A DNA stretch of 64,000 nt from Bacteroides sedimenti (GTDB lineage Bacteria; Bacteroidota; Bacteroidia; Bacteroidales; Bacteroidaceae): contig NZ_AP028055.1 in the NCBI RefSeq assembly GCF_040365225.1, positions 3,658,001 to 3,722,000 of the forward strand, read 5' to 3'. A program made the position numbers and the translations under genes. Shown one piece after another: positions 27,350 through 36,173 of this stretch. Every line of letters begins with the position of its first letter. The stretch's first letter is position 1. A model generated the notes under the pieces. The model saw only the letters and a list, made by a program, of their open reading frames with translations, made no database searches and was not told where the DNA came from.

Positions 27350-27940
27350 TTATAATCTCTTCAACGCCAGTTTGATAACCTGCTCTACTTTAGCCTGAGG
27401 GTCTTCCTTAATAATTGCTGTTACGACCTTCTGTGATGCTGCCGTGTTGAAACCTAGCATGGTCAGTGCTGCCACAGCTTCCTCCTGAACTTCAGAATTC
27501 AGACTGATTGTTCCCATTGCATTGCTGCTTACGCTTTCGGATGTCTTGATTTTGTCTTTCAAATCCACAATAACCCGTTGTGCAGTTTTCAAACCGATAC
27601 CTTTCACCGTTTTCAGCATATTCACATTCTCTGTGCCGATTACGTTTGCTAATTCGCTGGGCGAGAATGCTGAAAGAATCATCCGGGCAGTATTTCCACC
27701 AATACCCGAAACTGATATTAGTAGCAGGAATAAGTTGCGCTCCTGCTTATCGGCAAATCCGTAAAGAACATAGGCATCTTCACGGATAGCTTCATAAATA
27801 TAAAGCTTTGCACTGCTAAGATTATGAATAGCAGAATAGGTGTTTAGTGAAATGTTTATAAAATATCCAAGTCCGTTACAGTCAATCACTACAGAGGCAG
27901 GACCAAGCTCTGCAATATCTCCTTTTATATATTCAATCAT
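27350..27940 (-). CDS. ruvA: Holliday junction DNA helicase subunit RuvA
   Basis: 196 residues, normal length. RuvA binds four-way junctions and loads the RuvB motor for branch migration. The OB-fold N-terminus (MIEYIKGDIAEL...GLGYFI) is followed by helix-hairpin-helix motifs (LLISVSGIGGNTARMILS and TVKGIGLKTAQRVIVDLK) and a small C-terminal RuvB-contact domain (EEAVAALTMLGFN). It is the first gene of a unit with sprA. A -7 box (TATTTTTG, minus strand at 27978-27971) lies 31 nt upstream. The pairing with sprA reflects gene order only. Confidence 0.96.
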   Translation of the reverse strand: MIEYIKGDIAELGPASVVIDCNGLGYFINISLNTYSAIHNLSSAKLYIYEAIREDAYVLYGFADKQERNLFLLLISVSGIGGNTARMILSAFSPSELANVIGTENVNMLKTVKGIGLKTAQRVIVDLKDKIKTSESVSSNAMGTISLNSEVQEEAVAALTMLGFNTAASQKVVTAIIKEDPQAKVEQVIKLALKRL

Positions 27941-28091
27941 TTGTATTCAGGTAAATTTAGTAAATTGAGACAAAAATACTAAATTATTGTATTCACGCCT
28001 CTCTCTACGAAAGAAACGTTTAATTATACCTATTTATTGTATTGAATTGTTTATTGTCGGGATTATTTTCAATATATTACCTCCGTGAACC

Positions 28092-28121
28092 TTTGTATAT
28101 AATTCAAAATGATTATTTTTG
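28092..28121 (+). promoter_or_regulatory. Promoter of ddh-lgt
   Basis: TTTG at 28092-28095 and TATTTTTG at 28114-28121 with an 18-nt spacer. Transcription should begin near 28128, leaving a leader of about 37 nt before the ATG at 28165. This excludes the longer frame that opens upstream. Confidence 0.75.
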
Positions 28122-28164
28122 TTGCTCGAATAAAGAAATATGTCAAACTAAAGACCCTAAAAGG

Positions 28165-29064
28165 ATGAAAAAAATTAGAGCTGCCATTGTTGGTTATGGC
28201 AATATTGGAAAATATGTGCTGGAAGCACTTCTTACTGCCCCGGATTTTGAGGTGGCAGGTGTTGTACGTCGTAGCGGTTCTGCTGATAAACCAGCTGAAT
28301 TGGCTGATTTTGATGTGGTTAAAGATATCAAAGAACTGAGGGACGTAAACGTTGCTATTCTTTGTACTCCAACCAGAAGCGTTGAAAAATATGCAAAAGA
28401 AATTTTGGCTCTTGGCATCAATACAGTAGACAGCTTCGATATCCATACCGGAATTGTAAATCTTCGTCGTGAACTGAACGCTGCAGCTAAAGAACATAAC
28501 GCAGTATCAATTATTGCTGCAGGATGGGATCCGGGAAGTGATTCAGTGGTTCGCACTCTACTTCAGGCTATTGCTCCAAAGGGTATCACTTATACAAACT
28601 TCGGACCGGGTATGAGCATGGGACACACTGTTGCTGTTAAGGCAATTGATGGGGTTAAGGCTGCATTGTCCATGACTATCCCTACAGGCACAGGTATTCA
28701 CCGCCGTATGGTTTATATTGAAGTGAAAGATGGATACAACTTTGCAGAGGTTGCCAAAGCAATTAAGGCTGATGCTTACTTTGTAAATGATGAAACTCAC
28801 GTAACTCAGGTTGACAGCGTAGACGAACTACTTGATATGGGCCACGGAGTAAACCTTACACGTAAAGGCGTTTCAGGAAAAACTCAGAATCAAATGTTCG
28901 AATTCAACATGAAGATTAACAACCCGGCTCTAACCGGACAGGTGCTTGTTTGTGTGGCACGTGCTTCCATGTTGCAGAAGCCAGGTTGCTACACAATGAT
29001 TGAAATCCCTGTAATCGACCTGATTCACGGAGATCGCGAAGACTTGATTTCACACTTAGTTTAA
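28165..29064 (+). CDS. ddh: meso-diaminopimelate dehydrogenase
   Basis: 299 residues from the ATG at 28165. The frame is open further upstream, but that part covers the promoter. The enzyme makes meso-diaminopimelate in one NADPH-dependent step from tetrahydrodipicolinate and ammonia, supplying the peptidoglycan cross-linking residue and lysine. The N-terminal Rossmann motif is AAIVGYGNIGKYVLEAL. AGWDPGSDSVVRTL and FGPGMSMGHTVAVKAI are substrate-site motifs of the family. It is 12 nt from lgt and cotranscribed from a strong promoter. Confidence 0.96.
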   Translation: MKKIRAAIVGYGNIGKYVLEALLTAPDFEVAGVVRRSGSADKPAELADFDVVKDIKELRDVNVAILCTPTRSVEKYAKEILALGINTVDSFDIHTGIVNLRRELNAAAKEHNAVSIIAAGWDPGSDSVVRTLLQAIAPKGITYTNFGPGMSMGHTVAVKAIDGVKAALSMTIPTGTGIHRRMVYIEVKDGYNFAEVAKAIKADAYFVNDETHVTQVDSVDELLDMGHGVNLTRKGVSGKTQNQMFEFNMKINNPALTGQVLVCVARASMLQKPGCYTMIEIPVIDLIHGDREDLISHLV

Positions 29065-29076
29065 TAATTCGAGCGT

Positions 29077-29898
29077 ATGTTGGCATATATAACATGGGAT
29101 GTGAATCCTTCCATCTTCACAATCTTCGGTCGTGAAATAAGATGGTACGGTTTGCTTTGGGGAATTGGTTTTCTGATAGGTTACGAGATGATGAGTCGCT
29201 TGTTTAAGCATGAAAAGCATCCGGACAACTGGGTGGATAAACTTTTTTTCTATACCATCATCAGTTCTGTGGTAGGTGCTCGTCTGGGACACTGTCTTTT
29301 CTATGACTGGGACTACTATAGCGCTCATCCCATGCAGATATTTGCAATCTGGAATGGTGGATTGGCTAGCCATGGCGGGGTATTTGCCCTGATTCTGGCA
29401 CTAATATTTTATTCCAGAAAGGTTACTCATCAAAGTGTGTGGTGGTTGTTCGACCGTATGATACCTGCCATTGCTGTGGCATGTGCATGTATCCGTCTGG
29501 GAAATTTGATGAATTCAGAAATATTCGGTTTTCCTACTACAATGCCCTGGGGATTTAAGTTTGTACGTTCGGCCGAATGGGTGAGAGATTTCAACGGACT
29601 TCCTTGTCATCCTACACAGATATACGAAATGCTTTATTGCATTGTTGCATTGATTGTCTCATTAGTAATGTACTGGAAGTTTAATCTGCAGAAAAAGGTC
29701 GGTCTGATTACCGGAGTGAGTCTGATAATCTTCTTCGGAGCACGTTTCGGACTCGAATTCCTGAAGAATCCTCAGGTGGCATCCGAAGTGGGAATGCAAC
29801 TCAATATTGGTCAACAGCTAAGTATTCCATTGATTCTTCTTGGACTCTATTTAGCAATCAGCGCCATTGTGAAACCAAATATCAAACGACTGTTTTAA
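29077..29898 (+). CDS. lgt: Prolipoprotein diacylglyceryl transferase
   Basis: 273 residues with seven membrane segments. Lgt transfers diacylglycerol from phosphatidylglycerol to the lipobox cysteine of prolipoproteins in the inner membrane. Key motifs: IRWYGLLWGIGFL near residues 21-33, GARLGHCLFYD, GGLASHGG, CIRLGNLMNSEIFG (the catalytic arginine and signature loop), and HPTQIYE. It acts on the lipoproteins coded in this window, such as SusD and the nitroreductase-like lipoprotein. Second gene after ddh, with a terminator close behind. Confidence 0.97.
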   Translation: MLAYITWDVNPSIFTIFGREIRWYGLLWGIGFLIGYEMMSRLFKHEKHPDNWVDKLFFYTIISSVVGARLGHCLFYDWDYYSAHPMQIFAIWNGGLASHGGVFALILALIFYSRKVTHQSVWWLFDRMIPAIAVACACIRLGNLMNSEIFGFPTTMPWGFKFVRSAEWVRDFNGLPCHPTQIYEMLYCIVALIVSLVMYWKFNLQKKVGLITGVSLIIFFGARFGLEFLKNPQVASEVGMQLNIGQQLSIPLILLGLYLAISAIVKPNIKRLF

Positions 29899-29923
29899 CA
29901 GCGCTCTGAAATAAAATAAAAAA

Positions 29924-29964
29924 TAGCCTGTCGGTTTTCAAAGGACCGTCAGGCTGTTTTTTTT
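29924..29964 (+). terminator. Terminator after lgt
   Basis: AGCCTGTCGGT pairs with ACCGTCAGGCT (one T-T mismatch), followed by GTTTTTTTT at 29955-29964. Confidence 0.9.
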
Positions 29965-30133
29965 GTTCATTTCACTATTGTGGGAGAAGTATTTAGCTGC
30001 TATCGCCAACAAATCAAGTTCCACTTACTAGTTGGTAAAATCGGATATTGCACGCTGTTCAATAGTCTATTTAGTGCAGTAAGAATGGATAGATTAAGTT
30101 ATTGCTTAAATCCATGCAATGTTAATAAAATGA

Positions 30134-31336
30134 TTAATCTTCAGGTTTAAAGACTCCGCTGAAGAGCAGCCCTCCAAGAATTCCCATCAGAATGTAGGCA
30201 ACCTGTTCGCCTATGTTACCTACATTTACAATTGTGGTATTTAAAAAAACATTGCTCAAACCGAATAATGTTTTGCTACCAGGCACCAACATGATGATTC
30301 CTTGCGTAACATATACAACTTTGGGTGTTTTGGTTATTTTACTGAATAAATGGCTGAAGATAACCACTCCGATGGAACCGACGAATGTACTTAACAGAAT
30401 TCCCGCAACAGAAAACGAATAGGTAAGAAAGAAACCTACAGCCCCTGTCAATACACCAAATAACATATCTTTTTTACGGACTTGGAAAATGGGGAGCAAA
30501 CTGATTGAGAACAAAGGGATTGCCAAAAAGATAATCCAATTGGGAATATTAGAGTAATGATTGAAAATCTCAAAGTTGATCAGGAATTTTAAGCTGGTTA
30601 GTCCCAGGATTACTCCGAAAAACTGCTTGAATAAGGAGATCAGTGCGTCGAATAGCTTCGCGGTTCCGGAAACAAGGCTCTTTGAGGTAATCTCTTCAAG
30701 AGCTGTGGTGATGGCCAGTCCGGGCACAAAGATAATTATTGCAGAGATAATGGTTAACCCAACGTTCAAATCAGGAAAGACCAATGATAATAGTCCGGCA
30801 ATGATAGTAGCAAGAAATGAGGCTATCGATTCGAGTACGGAATTTAAATAGACATACTTTGTTGATAGATAAGTTAAGAGATAAACAAATGCACCTAATA
30901 ATAAGGCGAAGAACACGGATATCCAATTGCTTCCAATCATTAGATTGAACATGCCCGCAGAAAGGGCATAAGCAATGGTTAATGCCAGATGGTTGACTTT
31001 TACCGTTTTTTCATGAATGGTTTTCAGCCGGCTGTCGATTTCCGTTATATCAATTTCGTTTGCAATCAGTTTGTCCGTAGTCTCTACAATTCTTGAAAAG
31101 GCACCCAGATTCAGAGTTCCCGGAGCAACACTTTCAATGTAATTATAGGTTTGCTCATCACCATTTTCGTAGAATACATAATTTATCCAGGTGGGCGAAT
31201 CCATGAAGGTGCCCCTTACACCCATGTTTTTGGATACTTTGGATAGATATGCCTGAATTCTGTAGGACGGAATACCATAATTATGCAGGGCTTTCCCCAA
31301 CTGAATGATGAATTTGTACTTTTCGGGTATGCTCAT
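30134..31336 (-). CDS. ThrE-type threonine/serine exporter family membrane protein (fused ThrE/DUF1212 halves)
   Basis: 400 residues from the ATG at 31336. The frame opens at a TTG at 31384, but a -7 box at 31358-31365 makes that start unlikely. The N-terminal soluble part (residues 1-120) is the DUF1212 domain, with conserved GKALHNYGIPSYRIQAYLS. It is followed by about ten membrane segments in two sets, the second matching the ThrE_2 half (SGAVGFFLTYSFS-like region). Characterised relatives export threonine or serine in corynebacteria. Others are split into two genes; here both halves are one polypeptide. The substrate is unproven. Confidence 0.8.
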   Translation of the reverse strand: MSIPEKYKFIIQLGKALHNYGIPSYRIQAYLSKVSKNMGVRGTFMDSPTWINYVFYENGDEQTYNYIESVAPGTLNLGAFSRIVETTDKLIANEIDITEIDSRLKTIHEKTVKVNHLALTIAYALSAGMFNLMIGSNWISVFFALLLGAFVYLLTYLSTKYVYLNSVLESIASFLATIIAGLLSLVFPDLNVGLTIISAIIIFVPGLAITTALEEITSKSLVSGTAKLFDALISLFKQFFGVILGLTSLKFLINFEIFNHYSNIPNWIIFLAIPLFSISLLPIFQVRKKDMLFGVLTGAVGFFLTYSFSVAGILLSTFVGSIGVVIFSHLFSKITKTPKVVYVTQGIIMLVPGSKTLFGLSNVFLNTTIVNVGNIGEQVAYILMGILGGLLFSGVFKPED

Positions 31337-31357
31337 TTGTTCTGAATATTTGAGCGG

Positions 31358-31365
31358 CAAAAATA
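31358..31365 (-). promoter_or_regulatory. -7 box of the ThrE-type gene
   Basis: TATTTTTG on the minus strand, 22 nt before the chosen ATG at 31336. No ideal -33 box was found. It is used here mainly to decide the start codon. Confidence 0.45.
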
Positions 31366-31384
31366 CTCTTTTATTTTGAATCAA

Positions 31385-31757
31385 TACATTCCAAAGATCT
31401 AATTTTACAACCTGGGCTTACGATGTTTAAACGGAGGAGAAAAGCAGTATATTCAATATCTCCATCAACTACCATTTATTGTCACAATTTTCAGAGAAAT
31501 AAACTCTTTATTGACTAGCTAACCAAAAAACAATGATGACTGCATAAGTTGTGCTCAATCCAAATGAGACATAGTTTTTTGCGTCCAAAAATAAAAAGAG
31601 CCATTTCAATCCATAATATATGATGAAATGGCTCTTTAAATTATATTGTAAATGTTGATAAATGGTAATCTTGTAATTACCTTCGTTAAAATCAGATGTA
31701 TTAATATAGCTCTGTTGGTCTCTTAAATATTGCTGATTGTATTAATAAGCAACGTAT
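31385..31757. other. Gene-free gap before the ThrE-type gene
   Basis: About 370 nt holding the terminator at 31595-31637 and otherwise AT-rich sequence without a convincing gene, RNA or repeat. Confidence 0.5.
31595..31637 (-). terminator. Terminator for the phosphatase-like gene
   Basis: A 14-bp stem (AAAGAGCCATTTCA at 31595-31608 with 31624-31637) and a 15-nt loop. On the minus strand TTTTTATTTTTGG follows. It lies 120 nt beyond the stop at 31758. Confidence 0.8.
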
Positions 31758-32657
31758 TTATTTGAAAACTTGTTTCATAGGTCGGCCTATCCACACTTGA
31801 GGAGTTTTCAGATTAAAAATGTATGCAATTGTCGGAGCTACATCGAACTGCATCATACTTTCATTAAATTCGGGATTCTTTTTTATGTTCTTTCCCGAAA
31901 TAATGAACGGGGTTTCCATTTCCTCCATTGTTTTACCACCATGTCCTTTGTTTATTCCACCATGGTCTGAAGTAATTATAAAGATGGTTTCTTCTAATAT
32001 ACCAGCATCTTTAGCTGCATTTACTATCTGTCCAATATATGAATCGAGCTCCTTTAAAACCTGGTAGTATTCAGGAGTATCATGTCCTTTTGAATGCCCT
32101 ATTCCATCTGGGTTGTCAAATATAACTCCTAAGAAATTTGGTTTTGACTTTTTTATATACTCAACAGCTTTTTTTGCTGTGATTGATGGATCGTTTTTCC
32201 TATCTTTAATTTCCTCGTAGTAATTCATGGCTTTTATATCAGCCAGAAAATACATGCCTTCCCACTCATAGATGTATCCTATTTCAGCATTGGGGTCAGA
32301 ATCTCTCAATAATCCCCAGACGGTAGGAAAGATGCCATAATGACTAATTTCTCGGGAAGGAAGTTCGGGTTTTTGCGAGCCCCATTCGGTATATCCATGA
32401 AGCTCAGGGCCTGCACCCATAAACATTGAGGCCCAATTTACTGCGCTTGATGACGGGAGTACGGTTCTTTTCTTTAAGGTATATGCACCTTCCGACATTA
32501 GTCTTTTGACAGTGGGCATCTCTGCTTTCTCTACACTGTAAGATCCCCATCCGTCTAATCCGATAAAAATTACATGTTTTGCTTTCCATTTAGCTGCATC
32601 TGCAGAATTTACGATAAGAAATAAACAGGATATCACCAATAGAATACTCTTTTTCAT
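31758..32657 (-). CDS. Exported alkaline phosphatase superfamily / nucleotide pyrophosphatase-phosphodiesterase-like protein
   Basis: 299 residues with a signal peptide (about 1-21, ending SADAA). The metal and nucleophile motifs of the type I phosphodiesterase branch are visible: FIGLDGWGSYSV near the N-terminus, LPSSSAVNWASMF (Ser as candidate nucleophile), DNPDGIGHSKGHD and TSDHGGINKGHGG. Such enzymes hydrolyse phosphomonoesters or phosphodiesters in the periplasm. The protein is shorter than typical NPP enzymes and lacks extra domains. It is alone between two gaps. The substrate is unknown. Confidence 0.85.
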   Translation of the reverse strand: MKKSILLVISCLFLIVNSADAAKWKAKHVIFIGLDGWGSYSVEKAEMPTVKRLMSEGAYTLKKRTVLPSSSAVNWASMFMGAGPELHGYTEWGSQKPELPSREISHYGIFPTVWGLLRDSDPNAEIGYIYEWEGMYFLADIKAMNYYEEIKDRKNDPSITAKKAVEYIKKSKPNFLGVIFDNPDGIGHSKGHDTPEYYQVLKELDSYIGQIVNAAKDAGILEETIFIITSDHGGINKGHGGKTMEEMETPFIISGKNIKKNPEFNESMMQFDVAPTIAYIFNLKTPQVWIGRPMKQVFK

Positions 32658-32794
32658 TTTTATTTAAGTGTTAACAAATAACCCGTTGTCAGAAAAATAT
32701 CTGGTTGAAATTATTTCCTCCAATGGGTATAATATATTATATTAATAAACTGTAAGATCACTAAAGACAAACCTTGTAATCAATAGTTGTATTT

Positions 32795-33964
32795 TTATGC
32801 TTCCAGGTCAAGAATCTCTTCGGGACAGAACGTTAGCTTTTCTGCTCCATGTTCATTTATAACCCATGAGTTTTCAATTCCAACAGGGCCAATTCCCGGT
32901 AAAACAATCTTAGGCTCGAGAGCAATAACCATCCCTGACTCCAGTTCTTGCTTTACTTTTGGTGCAAGAACGGGGGCTTCGTTTATTTCGAGACCAATAC
33001 CATGTCCAACGAACTTAGCTTGTTGCTTGGTTCCCATAAACTTATCCTTGAATCCAGCTTTGGTTACGATGTCGATAGCCTTGTTATAAAGAGTTTCACA
33101 TACAGCACCGGGCTTCGCCAAAGCAATGACTTCAGATTGAATTTCCAGGCAAACCTGATGTGCACGGTAAGCCTCTTCACTAATTTTACCGATTGAAAAT
33201 ACGCGTGACATGTCGCACATATAGCCGTTGAAATTACCACCCAAATCAACCATTACCGTATTTCCCTTTTCCAGTTTGGTTCCGTTCAATCCTCCCGGCA
33301 GGGCAGGACTCAAGCCCTTTCCCCCTAGAGAAAAATCGTATGGAGATGGAGCCTCGGCATTGCTTCCGGTAAGTACACTCCCAAAGAAAATTTCCATGCT
33401 TTGACCAAATACGCGGAATATTCCCAGACATCCTTCTAAACGCATGATGCGTTCAATTTCAATTGAGAACTGACGGTCGTCCATTCCCGAGCAGTAGATG
33501 GAGGGAATCTGCATGTATGCACGTGTATGTGCTGCACCAGCTTGACGGAACATTTCAATCTCTGTCTCTGTCTTGATGCTACGTGCGGCACGGATAATTG
33601 GAGTTCCGTTAACGCAACGTGCAGACGGAAAAATATTTGCCAGACGCATATATTCTGTATAAGGCATCTGATCTCCTTCAAGCATCATTGTTTCAGGGAA
33701 AGGTATATTCTTTTCTGTAAGAAACTCCGCTATTTGTTCCGGTTTGCGGATATAATGAATCTGTTTCCCCCTTAATCCACTTGGTCGTTTAATAAAATAC
33801 CATGGTTCACCTGTAACCGGTAGGTAGCAATAACCGCTGAGAACTTGTCCGCAAGTATATAGAAGGTTCACATTGCAGGAAATTAAAGCTGCATCAATAT
33901 TGGACTGCATCATTAATTTTCTTATTTTCTCCTGACGCAGTGCTAATTCTGTTGAAATTTTCAT
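32795..33964 (-). CDS. M24 family metallopeptidase (Xaa-Pro aminopeptidase type)
   Basis: 389 residues without a signal peptide. An N-terminal creatinase-like domain (about 1-135) is followed by the pita-bread catalytic domain. The five metal ligands are visible in VMVDLGGNFNGY (first Asp), YMCDMSRVF (second Asp), FVGHGIGLEI (His), VIALEPK (Glu) and GIENSW (Glu). The family removes N-terminal residues next to proline. It overlaps the rlpA-like gene by four bases (ATGA), so the two are translationally coupled. The link between an envelope DPBB protein and a cytosolic peptidase is not explained. Confidence 0.9.
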   Translation of the reverse strand: MKISTELALRQEKIRKLMMQSNIDAALISCNVNLLYTCGQVLSGYCYLPVTGEPWYFIKRPSGLRGKQIHYIRKPEQIAEFLTEKNIPFPETMMLEGDQMPYTEYMRLANIFPSARCVNGTPIIRAARSIKTETEIEMFRQAGAAHTRAYMQIPSIYCSGMDDRQFSIEIERIMRLEGCLGIFRVFGQSMEIFFGSVLTGSNAEAPSPYDFSLGGKGLSPALPGGLNGTKLEKGNTVMVDLGGNFNGYMCDMSRVFSIGKISEEAYRAHQVCLEIQSEVIALAKPGAVCETLYNKAIDIVTKAGFKDKFMGTKQQAKFVGHGIGLEINEAPVLAPKVKQELESGMVIALEPKIVLPGIGPVGIENSWVINEHGAEKLTFCPEEILDLEA

Positions 33965-34467
33965 TTTTTGTTGATAGGTTTTTTGGTTTTTGTGGAGTCT
34001 TCCTTAACCTTAGATTGATCATTATCCATGGCGTCGGGAATAACTCTGTTAGGTACGGCCATTTCAATATCCCAATGAGGAACAATATCGTCATTAGCCT
34101 TAAAAGGAACCTGTATCGGATTGTATACACTGACCTCAACCATTGTAATTCCGGTTCTGATTAGGTCGATTTCTTTGGCTGCACTGTATGAAAGGTCGAT
34201 AATATAGCCTCGACCAAATGGCCCTCTATCTGTTACTTCTACGACAACTTCCTTATCATTCTTCAAATTTTTCACTTTCAAAAGGGTGCCGAACGGATAT
34301 GTGCGGTGAGCACAAGTTAGGCTATCGTTATGATAACGAATTCCGCTTGCAGTCCTTTTTCCCTGCATCTTTTTCCCGTAATAAGTAGCTTTCCCTGTTT
34401 CTTGTGCAGAAGTGCTGATGCTGATTGTGGCCAGCAGAAACAATACAAATAAAATTTTGTTGACCAT
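33961..34467 (-). CDS. rlpA: RlpA-like double-psi beta-barrel protein
   Basis: 168 residues with an N-terminal signal peptide (about 1-21). The DPBB core runs from about residue 26 (ATYYGKKMQGKRTASG) through TCAHRTYPFGTLLKVKNL to VTDRGPFGRGYIIDLS, with the conserved acidic residue of the RGP loop region. RlpA proteins cleave glycan strands lacking stem peptides in some bacteria. Here there is no SPOR domain; instead a short charged lysine-rich tail follows. A -7 box (TACCTTTG, 34509-34502) lies 35 nt upstream. Lytic activity is not assured. Confidence 0.88.
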   Translation of the reverse strand: MVNKILFVLFLLATISISTSAQETGKATYYGKKMQGKRTASGIRYHNDSLTCAHRTYPFGTLLKVKNLKNDKEVVVEVTDRGPFGRGYIIDLSYSAAKEIDLIRTGITMVEVSVYNPIQVPFKANDDIVPHWDIEMAVPNRVIPDAMDNDQSKVKEDSTKTKKPINKK

Positions 34468-34546
34468 ATATTCTCTGTTTATGGATTAACAGTAGTGGCA
34501 ACAAAGGTAAGAATTATTTTTTAAAATTGAATAATAGCTGTATAAA

Positions 34547-34585
34547 AACGACTTCCCGCTCTTCTCTCGAGGAGCGGGAAGCAAA
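34547..34585 (-). terminator. Terminator after the first glutamate dehydrogenase
   Basis: CTTCCCGCTC at 34552-34561 pairs perfectly with 34572-34581. On the minus strand the stem is followed by a short T-run (CGTTTTTA). Confidence 0.88.
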
Positions 34586-34624
34586 AAAGGATAAAAATAC
34601 AACTAAACGAAATTCTGCTTTTGT

Positions 34625-35959
34625 CTATACTATTCCCTGTGCCATCATGGCATGGGCTACTTTCATAAATCCGGCAATGTTTGCTCCTTTCACGTAGTTA
34701 ATGTATCCATCAGATTCTGTGCCGTATTTTACACACTGTTCATGGATACCGTACATTATTTCATGAAGTTTGCTATCAACTTCTGTAGCTCCCCAGCTAA
34801 GATGCATTGCATTCTGGCTCATTTCCAGACCGGAAGTAGCAACTCCACCGGCGTTAACTGCTTTTCCTGGTGCATACATAGTTTTGTGCTCGATAAACAG
34901 GTCGATAGCTTCGGGGGTACATCCCATATTTGAAATCTCTCCCACGCATAAAACATTGTTTTCTATAAGTTGTTTCGCATCTTCTCCATTCAGTTCGTTC
35001 TGGGTAGCACAAGGCAAGGCTATATCTACCTTTACTTCCCAAGGTCTCCGATCTGGAATGAATTTGGCGTTGAATTTCTTTGCGTATGGTTCAACAATGT
35101 CTTCACCGGTTGCACGAAGTTCGAGCATATAATCTATTTTTTCTCCACTAATTCCAGCTTCATCGTAGATGTATCCATCTGGTCCAGAAATAGTGACAAC
35201 TTTAGCTCCAAGTTCGTTTGCTTTAGTAACTGCTCCCCAAGCTACATTGCCAAATCCAGAAACTGCAATTGTTTTTCCTTTGATATCAATTCCTTTTGTT
35301 TTTAACATCTGATTCACGAAGTACAATCCGCCGAAACCGGTTGCTTCCGGACGAACCAGAGAACCTCCATATTCAAGTCCTTTTCCGGTGAAGGTTCCGG
35401 TGAATTCACGAGCCAGTTTCTTATACATACCGAACATATATCCAATCTCACGTGCTCCAACTCCTATATCACCAGCCGGTACATCGGTGTCTGGTCCGAT
35501 ATGGCGCCATAGTTCAAGCATGAATGACTGGCAGAAACGCATAACTTCTGCATCAGATTTTCCACGGATAGAGAAATCGGAACCACCTTTGCCACCTCCC
35601 ATCGGAAGTGTGGTAAGAGCATTCTTAAATGTTTGTTCGAAGCCAAGAAATTTCAGTATGGATAAATTGACTGAGGCATGGAAACGGATACCACCTTTGT
35701 ATGGGCCAATGGCATTATTGAACTGAACACGGTAACCAAGATTTACTTGTACGTCTCCGTTATCATCTACCCAGGGCACTTTAAAGGTAAATATACGGTC
35801 GGGTTCCACTAATCGTTCTATGATACGGGCTTTTTCAAATTCGGGGTGTTGATTATAGACTTCCTCGATAGAGATGAGCACTTCCCTGACTGCTTGAAGA
35901 TATTCCTTTTCACCAGGGTGTTTTGCTTCCAGTGAAGCCATAATTAGTTCGATATTCAT
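34625..35959 (-). CDS. gdhA: Glutamate dehydrogenase, NAD-type coenzyme motif
   Basis: 444 residues, hexameric class. It interconverts glutamate with 2-oxoglutarate and ammonia. The substrate motif is KGGIRFHASVNLS and the catalytic Lys lies in PMGGGKGGSDF. The coenzyme domain reads SGFGNVAWGAV then TISGPDGYIYD, which resembles the NAD-specific Clostridium symbiosum enzyme. The second copy at 43666 reads SGSGNVAQ with SDSDGYIYD, like the NADP type of E. coli. The EGANMP(S/T)T stretch of the second copy is replaced here by GEISNMGCT. This copy is therefore expected to prefer or accept NAD(H). A -7 box lies at 36009-36016. Confidence 0.95.
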   Translation of the reverse strand: MNIELIMASLEAKHPGEKEYLQAVREVLISIEEVYNQHPEFEKARIIERLVEPDRIFTFKVPWVDDNGDVQVNLGYRVQFNNAIGPYKGGIRFHASVNLSILKFLGFEQTFKNALTTLPMGGGKGGSDFSIRGKSDAEVMRFCQSFMLELWRHIGPDTDVPAGDIGVGAREIGYMFGMYKKLAREFTGTFTGKGLEYGGSLVRPEATGFGGLYFVNQMLKTKGIDIKGKTIAVSGFGNVAWGAVTKANELGAKVVTISGPDGYIYDEAGISGEKIDYMLELRATGEDIVEPYAKKFNAKFIPDRRPWEVKVDIALPCATQNELNGEDAKQLIENNVLCVGEISNMGCTPEAIDLFIEHKTMYAPGKAVNAGGVATSGLEMSQNAMHLSWGATEVDSKLHEIMYGIHEQCVKYGTESDGYINYVKGANIAGFMKVAHAMMAQGIV

Positions 35960-36008
35960 AATATAGTATTTTTAAAGGTTGATGATAAAATGTAAAATGA
36001 ATACCCTA

Positions 36009-36016
36009 CAAAGGTA
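36009..36016 (-). promoter_or_regulatory. -7 box of the first glutamate dehydrogenase gene
   Basis: TACCTTTG on the minus strand matches TAnnTTTG, 50 nt before the start. A -33 TTTG at the right distance was not found. Confidence 0.4.
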
Positions 36017-36173
36017 GTTGTTTTCTGTAAATAACCTAATTTATTTGTAACTTTATTGATGAAAAAATGATAAAATGATATTTTGACGTTTTAGGTGAGA
36101 CTTTTCAATCCATTTTTTGCATAAGCCAAAAAAAATCCGCAAATTTGTTACTTTATAATAATCCGATTTTCTT

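Noticed and set aside
28042..28164. Upstream extension of ddh
   Set aside because: The extension covers a perfect promoter (28092-28121), and the family N-terminus begins at the ATG at 28165.
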